From JBAYNW01 sp041678605 (GTDB lineage Bacteria > Cyanobacteriota > Vampirovibrionia > Gastranaerophilales > Gastranaerophilaceae), in contig JBAYNW010000007.1 in the NCBI GenBank assembly GCA_041678605.1, positions 1 through 64,000 on the forward strand: a stretch of DNA of 64,000 nt, written 5' to 3'. This document shows positions 34,667 to 42,323 of the stretch, piece by piece. Both the position numbers and the translations under genes were made by a program. Positions within the stretch are counted from its first letter, which is position 1. Each line of letters opens with the position of its first letter. The notes under the pieces are model-generated. The model did no database searches. It was not told where the DNA came from and saw nothing but the letters and a program-made list of their open reading frames with translations.

Positions 34667-34818
34667 TGACAACAGGTTGATTTGGGTTGCGAGAACCACA
34701 AGGCGAAGCCTTGTCAGGTTCGAGCGGGAGCGAGCTGAGGGCGAAGGAACTTTCTTTGGAGCAAGCAAAGCTTGTGAAAAGAAAGTCCGTAGACCCGTTA
34801 AACGCGAGCGACCAAGAC
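34667..34818. repeat. GC-rich palindrome-rich segment
   Basis: Composition is richer in GC than the surroundings. It contains several short hairpins: CAAGGCGAAGCCTTG, CGAGCGGGAGCGAGC-type units, and ACTTTCTTT...AAAGAAAGT around AGCAAGCAAAGCTTG. No protein-coding frame is convincing. It lies between the tRNA-His terminator and the first extra copy of the tRNA 3' end. Confidence 0.55.
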
Positions 34819-34838
34819 AATCCCACCATCCGCCCCAT
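34819..34838 (+). repeat. tRNA-His 3'-end copy 1 (att-like)
   Basis: 20 bases AATCCCACCATCCGCCCCAT identical to 34608-34627 in the tRNA. It is followed at once by a perfect 19-bp hairpin with T run (34836-34854 with 34858-34876), just as the real tRNA is followed by a terminator. Confidence 0.85.
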
Positions 34839-34876
34839 CTTAAAAAAGACCTATCAAATAGGTCTTTTTTAAGATG
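34836..34876. terminator. Perfect 19-bp hairpin, bidirectional terminator
   Basis: Stem 34836-34854 with 34858-34876 and a CAA loop, with A6 and T6 runs inside the stem. Ends the minus-strand gene 34908-35921 and any plus-strand readthrough. Confidence 0.85.
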
Positions 34877-34907
34877 GTTGGCTTTCGAGAGTTCAAGCAG
34901 GCATTTT

Positions 34908-35921
34908 TTATTGATTAAAACCAACAACCTCGCCAATTCGAGCAACTAAATTTCTTTGGAATTGCTCTAATGTTTCCTCAGTCCAAAATAAAATATTTTT
35001 TTGTTTTAAATCAAAATGAACACCATTATGAATGAGGTTATTATCTGCATCTTTTTGTTCATTGAGCCACATTTCATTGCAAGTCAATATAACAGGAATA
35101 TTTAAGCCTTCAGCAAATCCTGCTTCATAATATACCCCACCCCTATATCCGGTTAAGTCAGCAATCATAAAACGACTTCTTTTTATTTCTGAGATTATTT
35201 CAGCTGGGATATAATTCGTATGATGTTTATCATCAATTTTCATAATTGTATAATTTGACCCATATTCGAAATCGGTTTTTTCAACATTTGGATTTCCTGT
35301 AACAGCTTTGTTTATGCTTTTATATAATTCATCGGTTGAATCATCAAACCACATCGCCACAAAGCATTGTTTAGATTCCATATTATTACTTAATGTTTGA
35401 GCGTATTTTAATCCTTCAGCAGTTATTTTTATTTTTCGTTTATCGGGGATATCCCTAAAAGTATTTTCATGAGGAATTTTTTCAATATAACCTGTTTCAC
35501 CTAAGTGATAAAGGATATTAAATAATTCTTTGTCATTAATACAAAAGAAACGTCTATAATCATCTTTAGGGTCTATAGTTATAATTTGACCAAAATATTT
35601 TGTTTTATTGTTGAGGTGATTCATAACTCCGTTTATTTTATCAAGTAATGTTTGAGGAGCTATTATATTTGCTAGAAATTCTTCTTTATTTTTATTATTT
35701 ATTGGGTTAAGCCTTCTTTGGTCTTTTTCTGACAAAGTAGTATAAAAGTATTTTAGTTTAATTTTTTCTTCATCAGTAAAATTTGGAATATTAAAGGCAT
35801 CTCCAATATTGAATGTTTTGCATACAGTGCATTCTATCCGTTTACAATTCTGGTGGGAAGTTTTAGTTGCTTTTTTCCCACAGACAGGACAATCTATTTC
35901 TTTTTCATTTTCACTTACCAT
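34908..35921 (-). CDS. Zinc-ribbon protein with nucleoside 2-deoxyribosyltransferase-like domain
   Basis: 337 residues. N-terminal zinc ribbon (CPVCGKK then CTVC) of about 40 residues, a helical middle with a winged-helix look (LFNILYHLGETGYIEKIPHENTF), and a C-terminal domain with CFVAMWFDDSTDELYKSI, IISEIKRSRFMIADLTG and GVYYEAGFAEGLNIPVILTC. The last domain is the TIR/deoxyribosyltransferase-like Rossmann fold, with E in YYEAGFAEG as candidate catalytic residue. Such proteins are common in defence islands as NAD or nucleoside hydrolases. It is bracketed by copies of the tRNA-His 3' end, so it is likely mobile cargo. Confidence 0.75.
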   Translation of the reverse strand: MVSENEKEIDCPVCGKKATKTSHQNCKRIECTVCKTFNIGDAFNIPNFTDEEKIKLKYFYTTLSEKDQRRLNPINNKNKEEFLANIIAPQTLLDKINGVMNHLNNKTKYFGQIITIDPKDDYRRFFCINDKELFNILYHLGETGYIEKIPHENTFRDIPDKRKIKITAEGLKYAQTLSNNMESKQCFVAMWFDDSTDELYKSINKAVTGNPNVEKTDFEYGSNYTIMKIDDKHHTNYIPAEIISEIKRSRFMIADLTGYRGGVYYEAGFAEGLNIPVILTCNEMWLNEQKDADNNLIHNGVHFDLKQKNILFWTEETLEQFQRNLVARIGEVVGFNQ

Positions 35922-36052
35922 ATTTGAATTATATTACAAAAACTCATTTAGTTATCGTTTTTGAAAAATATCTTAATAGATTCATAAAGCAAAATGTTTT
36001 CTTTTTCTAAAAGCATTTCGCGAATTTCTTTTATTAAGAGTTCGAGTTTTGC

Positions 36053-36070
36053 CCCACCATCCGCCCCATA
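36053..36070 (+). repeat. tRNA-His 3'-end copy 2 (att-like)
   Basis: CCCACCATCCGCCCCATA, 18 bases matching the tRNA-His 3' end at 34611-34628. Followed by a hairpin (CAGACTC/GAGTCCG, about 36086-36108) and a T run. Confidence 0.85.
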
Positions 36071-36135
36071 TTTATGACAAAAAACAGACTCACAAATGGG
36101 AGTCCGTGTATTTGTATTTTTTCATGCAAGTTAAA

Positions 36136-36154
36136 GCGGGCAAAATTTGCCCGC
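36136..36154 (-). terminator. Palindrome GCGGGCAAA/TTTGCCCGC
   Basis: Perfect 9-bp stem with a 1-nt centre, 14 bp after the stop of the minus-strand gene at 36168, so a likely terminator. Confidence 0.7.
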
Positions 36155-36167
36155 CTGTAGCTTAAGG

Positions 36168-36635
36168 TCATTTTGTTTTTATATAACTTGTGTCCACAGA
36201 CCAGATATTGGCATCTTCAAGTTCCGTTAAGGTAGTCCTTAAATTTCCATTCTGTTTTGTAGTAACAATTTTAACCGGCTTAGTCCCTTTTGCATTTTTT
36301 GCATTAAAATATTTTTCTATTGAGTAATGCATTTCATTCTTGCCCCAACCCTGAACGAATTCCATGATCTTAATTATCCACTCGCCTTGAGTTATGCGAT
36401 TGGTTTTTAGGTTTTGCAGGTTATTTACCCAGTTTAAATTATTAAAAATCTGTTTTGCCCTTGATGTCAAAAATTTTTGAGCTTCTTGTTCATATTTTTT
36501 CATTTTTATTTCTTCTTTTGTGGGTGGAATGTACCTGGACGGGGGCGGGTTGTAGAAACCGAATGTGACGCAACCGGTTTTTTCATTCCGTGTGTTCTGT
36601 TGTTTGGCTAAATTGCCAAGTGCGTAAATTTTCAT
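36168..36635 (-). CDS. Unknown protein
   Basis: 155 residues. Proline-rich N-terminal part (YNPPPSRYIPPTKEEI) then a helical region (EAQKFLTSRAKQIFNNLNWVNNL) and a basic C-terminus. AAAGGAGAAAAA precedes the ATG. No family recognised. It stands alone, with a terminator behind it. Confidence 0.65.
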   Translation of the reverse strand: MKIYALGNLAKQQNTRNEKTGCVTFGFYNPPPSRYIPPTKEEIKMKKYEQEAQKFLTSRAKQIFNNLNWVNNLQNLKTNRITQGEWIIKIMEFVQGWGKNEMHYSIEKYFNAKNAKGTKPVKIVTTKQNGNLRTTLTELEDANIWSVDTSYIKTK

Positions 36636-36994
36636 TTTTTCTCCTTTCGTTGCAAAAACGCGTGCAAAGACGCATTAATGCTTTTTGTAATAATTTTGTT
36701 ATTTTTATACACGCAAAAATTAATTATTGATGTTTTCAATAATTAAGAAATTAGCAACTAAATCGAAATTTGATTGTTAATAATAAGTGCATAAGTTCCT
36801 CTTTTTATAATCTACTACTCTTGTAACATAAATATGAATTTTTGTCAAGAGGGTAAAATAAGCAGTGTGGAAATACTTTTTCACAAACAAAAAGTCCGTA
36901 GGTTGGGGTTTCTACCCCAACAGCATTATTTTGTTGGGCTGAAAGCCCAACCTACAAATATCTCACGGTTCAAAATCCCTGATATTCCCAGCTA
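36636..36994. other. 359-bp gene-free region with a palindromic element
   Basis: AT-rich first half without features; the second half holds the REP-like palindrome 36898-36955. A plus-strand frame of 76 codons crosses the palindrome but lacks any coding sign. Confidence 0.5.
36898..36955. repeat. REP-like nested palindrome
   Basis: Outer arms GTAGGTTGGG (36898-36907) and CCCAACCTAC (36946-36955); inside are TTGGGG..CCCCAA and GTTGGGCTGAAAGCCCAAC. Related pieces occur at 33981-34000 (GTAGGTTGGG..CCAACC) and 57436-57457 (GTAGGATGGGCTTTAGCCCA). Confidence 0.7.
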
Positions 36995-37369
36995 TCAATA
37001 TATCCTGTATTTATCAAGATTTGATGGCTTAATAGGCTTTAAATCTTTAATGGCCCCACGGTAGGCATCAATTAACATTGTTCGTTTAAGTGCTATGAAA
37101 TCTCGAGATATTTTTGAAAACCCTTCAAACAATTCTCCCCCATCTTTTGTTACTACCCGCAAGCCTATATCTATTGAATCTTCACATTCTTGCGGGAAAA
37201 TCGTTACCACATCCCTTTTACGATTATGTTTTAGGTTAGAGATTCCCGAATCAAGCTCTTTAAGTTCTTCCAAACCAAGCAGTTTTTCAAAACGATTACC
37301 CACGGCATTATCAATAAGGTGAACCTTTGATTTGAATCCAACATTTGGACCTTGTATTTTTGATATCAT
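36995..37369 (-). CDS. Unknown small protein with N-terminal FKSK motif
   Basis: 124 residues. The N-terminus MISKIQGPNVGFKSKVHLID resembles other proteins in the window that carry a short F-K/E-A/S-K motif within the first 30 residues. The body is charged and seems cytosolic (DVVTIFPQECEDSIDIGLRVVTKDGGELFEGFSKISRDF in parts). GGAG precedes the ATG. Similar in size and start to 56893-57285. Function unknown. Confidence 0.7.
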   Translation of the reverse strand: MISKIQGPNVGFKSKVHLIDNAVGNRFEKLLGLEELKELDSGISNLKHNRKRDVVTIFPQECEDSIDIGLRVVTKDGGELFEGFSKISRDFIALKRTMLIDAYRGAIKDLKPIKPSNLDKYRIY

Positions 37370-37779
37370 AACTTCTCCTTATGGTGTCTGTATAAAATTA
37401 ACTACCTGATGTTTCATTGTAATAGAAATTGCCGAATAAAGTAAATACCGATTTTATATATACGAAACATATAATCATCCCGAATCTCAAGGCTATTTCG
37501 CATTTTTTAAAATTTATGTTTGAGCTTGCGGAAAAATTAAAATTTTTCTCGCAAGCTCCTCTGTCCGGCTTTCATCCTTACCGCCGGCTGTCCCGCAGCC
37601 GGTAAGGATTTAGCACTTCTAAGGTCGGATTTGAAAAAGTTCTAAAAATTGTCATTTTTAGACTTTTTCCGCATCCTCTTAATAAATCTTTATTATTTCA
37701 TATTTTATATTGCATTGTTTTTTAGTTTAATTTAACATTTAGGAAAGACTTGTGGAGTTAAAATCAAAAAGGTTAAACT
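37370..37779. other. 410-bp gene-free region with several hairpins
   Basis: GCTTGCG..CGCAAGC (about 37523-37555), CCTTACC.CCGGCTG..CAGCCGG.TAAGG (about 37579-37610) and GAAAAAGT.CTAAAAAT..ATTTTTAG.ACTTTTTC (about 37633-37670). These look like a cluster of terminator- or REP-like palindromes before the 37780 gene. No coding region seen. Confidence 0.5.
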
Positions 37780-39363
37780 GTGATTGTCAGTTCATGCATA
37801 CTTGATAATATCGGGAGAACCACAAACAGAAACAGTATCAGAAAGAAAGATGTTTCGTTTGAGGCAAAATTGGAGATTCCGCTTTATGAAGTCAAGAATG
37901 CAAATGTCTTTAAAAAAATCTTACCAACCCTTGCCCTTTTGGGTTCTATCGTCGGGAGTCTGGGGTATTTAATCGGCGGCACCGGTCTGTTTTACGATTT
38001 GTATTACGAAAAACATAATAAAATAAACAATAATGACAATTCTAAAAAAGGGTTGTCATCTTTTTTTGATAAATCCCCAAAAGATAAAAAACCTGAAGAA
38101 GGTGTTAAAACAATCGAAGCAACTACAAAATTCGGAAAAATAGGGATAAACTGTGCAAGAACAGCCGTTGCGGCAACCGCCGCAGCAGGTATGGCATGCG
38201 GGCTGGGCGAAGGCATACCCCTGATGGCACTCGGGGAAGCGACGAACCTGAGTTCCGCAAAAATTATCGAAACGCCTGTCGGAACAGGGCTTTTCGGGAT
38301 TGGTATTGCCTCTATCTTTGCAGGGCTTGCCCTTGACAACACCCCTAACTTAAAACTCAATTATTTTGAACTTATGGCAGAAAAACGTTTTGCAAATAAA
38401 GCCAAACTTATTTTAAAGAACATGTTGACGGTTGCCAAAGAAATCAGCATTTCTATTTGGGAAATTTTAAAATATAGTTACAAGCCTAAATTTTGGAAAG
38501 AAAATATTTTACGGATTACTCCCAAAAATGTTATATTTAGCGAAGTAACAAACAAGGATGGTAAATTAACCCTTCAAAATGAATTAAGGCATAACAAAAA
38601 TATAATTATGCATGCGGCCTCGTTCACCCTCGCAGTAGGCGGTTTCGGAATTATTATATCTTCGTTGCTAAATCAGAAAAAGGCTCAAAAAATTGGCCTA
38701 CAGGTTGAAGAAGGCGGTTTCCTTTTTGATAATTTCGGAATGACTAAATTTGGACTCGATAAATTTACAACAGGCGGAAAATCAGCAGGAGCTTCATTTG
38801 CAATCGGTGGTGCAATAAATGCGGTAAGTCAATGTATGGGAATCGACAACAAGGATGGCCGTGCACTTCAATGGCTTGGAATATCAGGAGTATTCCTCGG
38901 ATACGCCATTGACAGGGGCAAACACCTCAGGGACTCACTTAAAAATGCCAAAGCGAGGTCTGAATTAACGCAGATTGTGCGTGAATGGAAAATTGACCTT
39001 TCGGATTTTGTTGAAAACAAAGCAGAGCTTAGAAAACTCCTCAAGGAAATAAAAACTAAAAAAGCAATAACCAACGATAAATTTAAAGAAATAAAAAAGA
39101 TTTTTGATACTGTTTTGCTTAAAAAAGGCGAGTTTGATTCAAATACCAAAGCAATTAAAGAAGAGATTGCAAGCAAATTGGATAATCTGCTTCTTGATAA
39201 AGCCAAAAATAGAAAGGCCAAGGACGAGACTTTCGCAGAGAGGTTTAAGTCACAAGAAGTAATGGAATATGAAAAAGCGAAAAACATGCTAAAAATTTGT
39301 ACCGAAAAAACATTTGGCAAAAAACCTAACAAGGTCGGGACCAGAGATATTGAAATTTTATAA
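37780..39363 (+). CDS. Lineage-specific multi-pass membrane protein
   Basis: 527 residues, GTG start with AAGG upstream. A short N-terminal tail carries VSFEAK (25-30). Hydrophobic, glycine-rich segments lie near 45-70, 130-155, 165-190, 285-305 and 345-385, followed by a long charged C-terminal helical tail of about 130 residues. It shares style with 54089-55465 (N-terminal F-x-A/G motif, large hydrophobic segments, charged loops) but not obvious sequence identity. Function unknown; probably a membrane protein special to this lineage. Confidence 0.7.
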   Translation: MIVSSCILDNIGRTTNRNSIRKKDVSFEAKLEIPLYEVKNANVFKKILPTLALLGSIVGSLGYLIGGTGLFYDLYYEKHNKINNNDNSKKGLSSFFDKSPKDKKPEEGVKTIEATTKFGKIGINCARTAVAATAAAGMACGLGEGIPLMALGEATNLSSAKIIETPVGTGLFGIGIASIFAGLALDNTPNLKLNYFELMAEKRFANKAKLILKNMLTVAKEISISIWEILKYSYKPKFWKENILRITPKNVIFSEVTNKDGKLTLQNELRHNKNIIMHAASFTLAVGGFGIIISSLLNQKKAQKIGLQVEEGGFLFDNFGMTKFGLDKFTTGGKSAGASFAIGGAINAVSQCMGIDNKDGRALQWLGISGVFLGYAIDRGKHLRDSLKNAKARSELTQIVREWKIDLSDFVENKAELRKLLKEIKTKKAITNDKFKEIKKIFDTVLLKKGEFDSNTKAIKEEIASKLDNLLLDKAKNRKAKDETFAERFKSQEVMEYEKAKNMLKICTEKTFGKKPNKVGTRDIEIL

Positions 39364-39565
39364 AGTTATACAAAAGAGTGGGCAAAAATCCTTCTGCAAA
39401 ACTCGTCGTGCCGGAACATTAGGTTAAGGTTTAGATATGGATAGTCCTTAATCCGGCATCTCAAGAGTGAGATCCCGAATATGGACACCCAAAATTTGGG
39501 CCGATAACTTAAGTTTCGGGATGACGTAGAGGGCCTTTTGCCCGCCCTTTTTTATTTATTTTAAA

Positions 39566-40876
39566 TTAACGGCAGCAGCAGCAGCTTTTATTTTCGTTTT
39601 GGCCTTTGAAAGCCTTTAATCCGAGGTATTTAGATGCTGAGCCGAGTTCTTGCTCGATTCTGATTAACTGGTTATATTTGGCAATTCTGTCAGAGCGTGA
39701 TGCTGAACCGGTTTTAATCTGTCCGCAGCTTGTTGCGACAGCCAGATCGGCAATAAATGTATCTTCAGTTTCGCCTGAACGGTGGGAAATCACCGCTGTA
39801 TATCCCGCTTCGTGAGCCATTGAAATGGCTGCAAGTGTTTCGGTTAATGTACCGATTTGGTTCAATTTAATCAAAACAGAATTAGCAACTCCTCTTTGAA
39901 TCCCTTCGGCAATTCTGCCTGTGTTCGTAACAAACAGGTCATCTCCGACTAATTGGACTTTGTTGCCGAGTTTTTCTGTTATTAATTTCCAGCCTTCCCA
40001 ATCTTCTTCGGCCATGCCGTCTTCGATTGAGATAATAGGATATTTTTCTACTAAATTAGCGTAAAAGTCAACCATTTCTTCTCTTGAAAGAACTTTGCCT
40101 TCGCCTTTAAGGTTATATTTACCGTCTTCGTAGAATTCAGATGATGCAGGGTCCAGGCAGATTTTAATCTGATCTGTTGTATAGCCTGCTTTTTTGATTG
40201 CTTCAATAATGACTTCAATAGCTTCTTCGTTTGAAGATAAATTTGGAGCAAATCCTCCTTCATCGCCGACTGAAGTAACCATTCCTCTGTCGCTTAAAAC
40301 TTTTTTCAAGTTATGGAATGTTTCAGACCCCATCCTTATGGCTTCTTGAAAATTAATCGCACCTACAGGAGCAATCATGAATTCTTGCAAATCAACGTTG
40401 TTATCAGCGTGAGCCCCACCGTTTATTATGTTCATCATAGGTGTTGGCAGAGTGTTTGCGGAAATTCCGCCCAAATATCTGTAAAGAGGCATTTCATAAG
40501 CCAAAGAAGCTGCTTTTGCAACTGCCAGAGAAACTCCCAAAATGGCATTGGCTCCGAGGCTTGATTTATTGCTTGTGCCGTCCAATTGCAGCATAATACT
40601 ATCGATTTCTTGCTGGTTAGAAGCATCTTCCCCGATGAGTTCAGGTGCGATTTTGCTGTTAACATTGTCAACTGCCTGCAAAACCCCTTTACCTAAGTAC
40701 ATTGACTTATCACCGTCTCTAAGCTCTAACGCTTCAAATATACCGGTAGAAGCTCCTGATGGAACAGCCGCTCTGCCCATAACCCCGCATGATAATTTAA
40801 CATCAACTTCAACGGTCGGATTACCGCGTGAGTCTAAAATTTGTCTTGCCGTAATATCTTCAATAAATGTTGGCAT
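39566..40876 (-). CDS. eno: Enolase with a four-cysteine C-terminal tail
   Basis: 436 residues. All enolase landmarks are present: ARQILDSRGNPTVEVDV, VPSGASTG, SLGANAILGVS, DEGGFAPN, the metal ligands in CLDPASSEFY, SIEDGMAEEDWEGW and LVGDDLFVTN, the catalytic K in LIKLNQIGT, and the signature ISHRSGETEDTFIADLAV. It converts 2-phosphoglycerate to phosphoenolpyruvate. The end is odd: after the normal LGLKAFKGQ comes NENKSCCCCR, four cysteines in a row before the last Arg, encoded by repeated GCA on the plus strand. Single gene; ATTTTCTCCTTCT upstream gives an AGGAG site. Confidence 0.97.
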   Translation of the reverse strand: MPTFIEDITARQILDSRGNPTVEVDVKLSCGVMGRAAVPSGASTGIFEALELRDGDKSMYLGKGVLQAVDNVNSKIAPELIGEDASNQQEIDSIMLQLDGTSNKSSLGANAILGVSLAVAKAASLAYEMPLYRYLGGISANTLPTPMMNIINGGAHADNNVDLQEFMIAPVGAINFQEAIRMGSETFHNLKKVLSDRGMVTSVGDEGGFAPNLSSNEEAIEVIIEAIKKAGYTTDQIKICLDPASSEFYEDGKYNLKGEGKVLSREEMVDFYANLVEKYPIISIEDGMAEEDWEGWKLITEKLGNKVQLVGDDLFVTNTGRIAEGIQRGVANSVLIKLNQIGTLTETLAAISMAHEAGYTAVISHRSGETEDTFIADLAVATSCGQIKTGSASRSDRIAKYNQLIRIEQELGSASKYLGLKAFKGQNENKSCCCCR

Positions 40877-40952
40877 AATATTTTCTCCTTCTATTCGTAC
40901 AAAATTCTAATATAACCTGATTATTATCACATAAAGGGTTTTGAAATTCAAG

Positions 40953-40990
40953 AGGGCCGTCCAAAAAAACAATTTTTTGGACGGCCCTCA
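40953..40990 (-). terminator. Terminator of the hsp20 gene
   Basis: 17-bp perfect stem (40953-40969 with 40974-40990) with A6/T6 in the stem, 15 bp past the stop of the minus-strand hsp20 gene. Confidence 0.95.
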
Positions 40991-41004
40991 GTTTTAATCA
41001 TTAT

Positions 41005-41472
41005 TTATTTTATTGCTAAACGTTTTGATTTTGTTTTTTCAATTTTCTGTTTTGGCATTGAAATTGTCAAAACGCCGTTTTTGTATTCAGCAACACTTTC
41101 ATCGCTTTTTATCGGATTTTCAAAAGACACTGTACGAATGTATTTCCCGTAGCGGAACTCGCTTGCGTGTATTTTTTCACTTTCGTTGTCTTTGCTTTTT
41201 TCTTCTTTAATTTCGGCGGTGACTGTCATGTAGTCGTTATTCAGGTCCACATGAATGTCTTCTTTGTTTACACCCGGCAGCTGCACTTTCACTTTATACT
41301 CTTTTTCTGTCTGTTTAAGTTCTATGGCGGGACGCCAGGACGAAATTTTTCTAAGATTAAGCGGATGGGAAAAAGCACTTTCCATGAACGTATCTCTTAA
41401 AAAATTATTAAGCTCCTGATGGATACTATCAAAGCTTAATTCCGGTTCTTTTAGCATTATGTCGTTTTTCAT
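41005..41472 (-). CDS. Small heat shock protein, Hsp20/alpha-crystallin family
   Basis: 155 residues from the ATG at 41472, preceded by AGGAGG; a longer frame to 41559 has no ribosome site. N-terminal region with LNNFLRDTFME, then the alpha-crystallin domain (WRPAIELKQTEKEYKVKVQL, PGVNKEDIHVDL, YRNGVL-like AEYKNGVLTISMPK). It holds unfolding proteins as an ATP-independent chaperone. Monocistronic with a strong terminator. Confidence 0.93.
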   Translation of the reverse strand: MKNDIMLKEPELSFDSIHQELNNFLRDTFMESAFSHPLNLRKISSWRPAIELKQTEKEYKVKVQLPGVNKEDIHVDLNNDYMTVTAEIKEEKSKDNESEKIHASEFRYGKYIRTVSFENPIKSDESVAEYKNGVLTISMPKQKIEKTKSKRLAIK

Positions 41473-41695
41473 GATACACCTCCTATTTTTTAATAAACAA
41501 GACAAAGCCGGTCTTAAAACCAACGCTCTAACTTTACAATGTTTTTTTGCTAAAGTCATTGCACTTAGCTACTAAAACTAGCCTGAGGGTTTATACTTTC
41601 GGCTAATATAATTGTTTTACTAAGCAATTGATAATAATATCCTTATGGGGAAGTTTGGGCAAAAAATCTAACAGGGTTGTTTAGCCCAATAATTT

Positions 41696-41977
41696 TTACC
41701 CATAAGCTCTAATGTTATCCAAATTTACACTTTGTTGTGCATGCCACAAATCATAAGCAAGTTGCTCTTTGAGCCATATTTCAGGGGATGTTTTAAAGCA
41801 TTTTGCGATTTTTAAAGCAACTTCCGGCGTTATTGGAACTTTGCAGTTCACAATATTTGATAAATGTTTTCTGCTAAGCCCGAGCATTAACGCTGTTTTT
41901 GATACGCTCAAGCCAAGTTCTTTTATGTAACCTTCCAATAGTATTTCGCCAGGATGTGCCGGATTATACATTTCCAT
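41696..41977 (-). CDS. higA: HigA-type antitoxin
   Basis: 93 residues from the ATG at 41977 (AAGGA six bases upstream). MEMYNPAHPGEILLEGYI is the classic HigA/VapI start, followed by the HTH (SVSKTALMLGLSRKHLSNIV) and PEIWLKEQLAYDLW. It binds the toxin and represses the operon. The 14-bp gap to the toxin stop and the shared transcript show it is the second gene, the usual HigBA order. Confidence 0.92.
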   Translation of the reverse strand: MEMYNPAHPGEILLEGYIKELGLSVSKTALMLGLSRKHLSNIVNCKVPITPEVALKIAKCFKTSPEIWLKEQLAYDLWHAQQSVNLDNIRAYG

Positions 41978-41991
41978 AATTTTTCCTTTCA

Positions 41992-42270
41992 TCAATGATA
42001 ATCTTGATAATTTACAATATAGACATCACCTTTTTCAAGCTTAAATGTTATCCGCCAATTGCCGTTAACTTTCACCGACCAATGATTTTTTAAATCTCCT
42101 TTTAGTTGATGTAACCTAAAGGAGGGGACGTCCATATCTGATATTAGTTCAATTTGATTTAACCGGGTCAGTATAATTTTAATTTTGAGTGCATGCTCTG
42201 ATTGAATACCTTTCGTTATACCATCCAGATAAAATTTTTCTAATCCCTTATGCTTGAAATTTTTAATCAT
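41992..42270 (-). CDS. higB: HigB-type toxin (RelE family)
   Basis: 92 residues from the ATG at 42270. MIKNFKHKGLEKFYLDG, LRLNQI-type middle and WRITFKLEKGDVYIVNYQDYH match HigB, a ribosome-dependent mRNA interferase. The promoter -10 (42277-42282) lies only 6 bp before the ATG, so the transcript would begin at or next to the start codon with no room for a ribosome site. Confidence 0.92.
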   Translation of the reverse strand: MIKNFKHKGLEKFYLDGITKGIQSEHALKIKIILTRLNQIELISDMDVPSFRLHQLKGDLKNHWSVKVNGNWRITFKLEKGDVYIVNYQDYH

Positions 42271-42276
42271 ATTAAC

Positions 42277-42308
42277 ATTATAACCAACTTGGTTACACTT
42301 GTCAAGTG
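42277..42308 (-). promoter_or_regulatory. Consensus promoter of higBA with embedded operators
   Basis: On the minus strand TTGACA (42305-42300), a 17-bp spacer and TATAAT (42282-42277), a perfect sigma70 promoter. The spacer holds the palindrome AACCAACTTGGTT (42282-42294) and the -35 lies in CACTTGTCAAGTG (42296-42308), likely HigA operators. Confidence 0.85.
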
Positions 42309-42323
42309 CCAAGTGTTTATTTT

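Noticed and set aside
34503..34949. 148-codon plus-strand frame across the tRNA-His region
   Set aside because: It runs through the direct repeat, the whole tRNA-His gene, two terminators and the end of an opposite-strand gene; it is open only because the region is repeat-derived.
36834..37064. 76-codon plus-strand frame
   Set aside because: It is made largely of the REP-like palindrome 36898-36955 and ends inside the opposite-strand gene at 36995.
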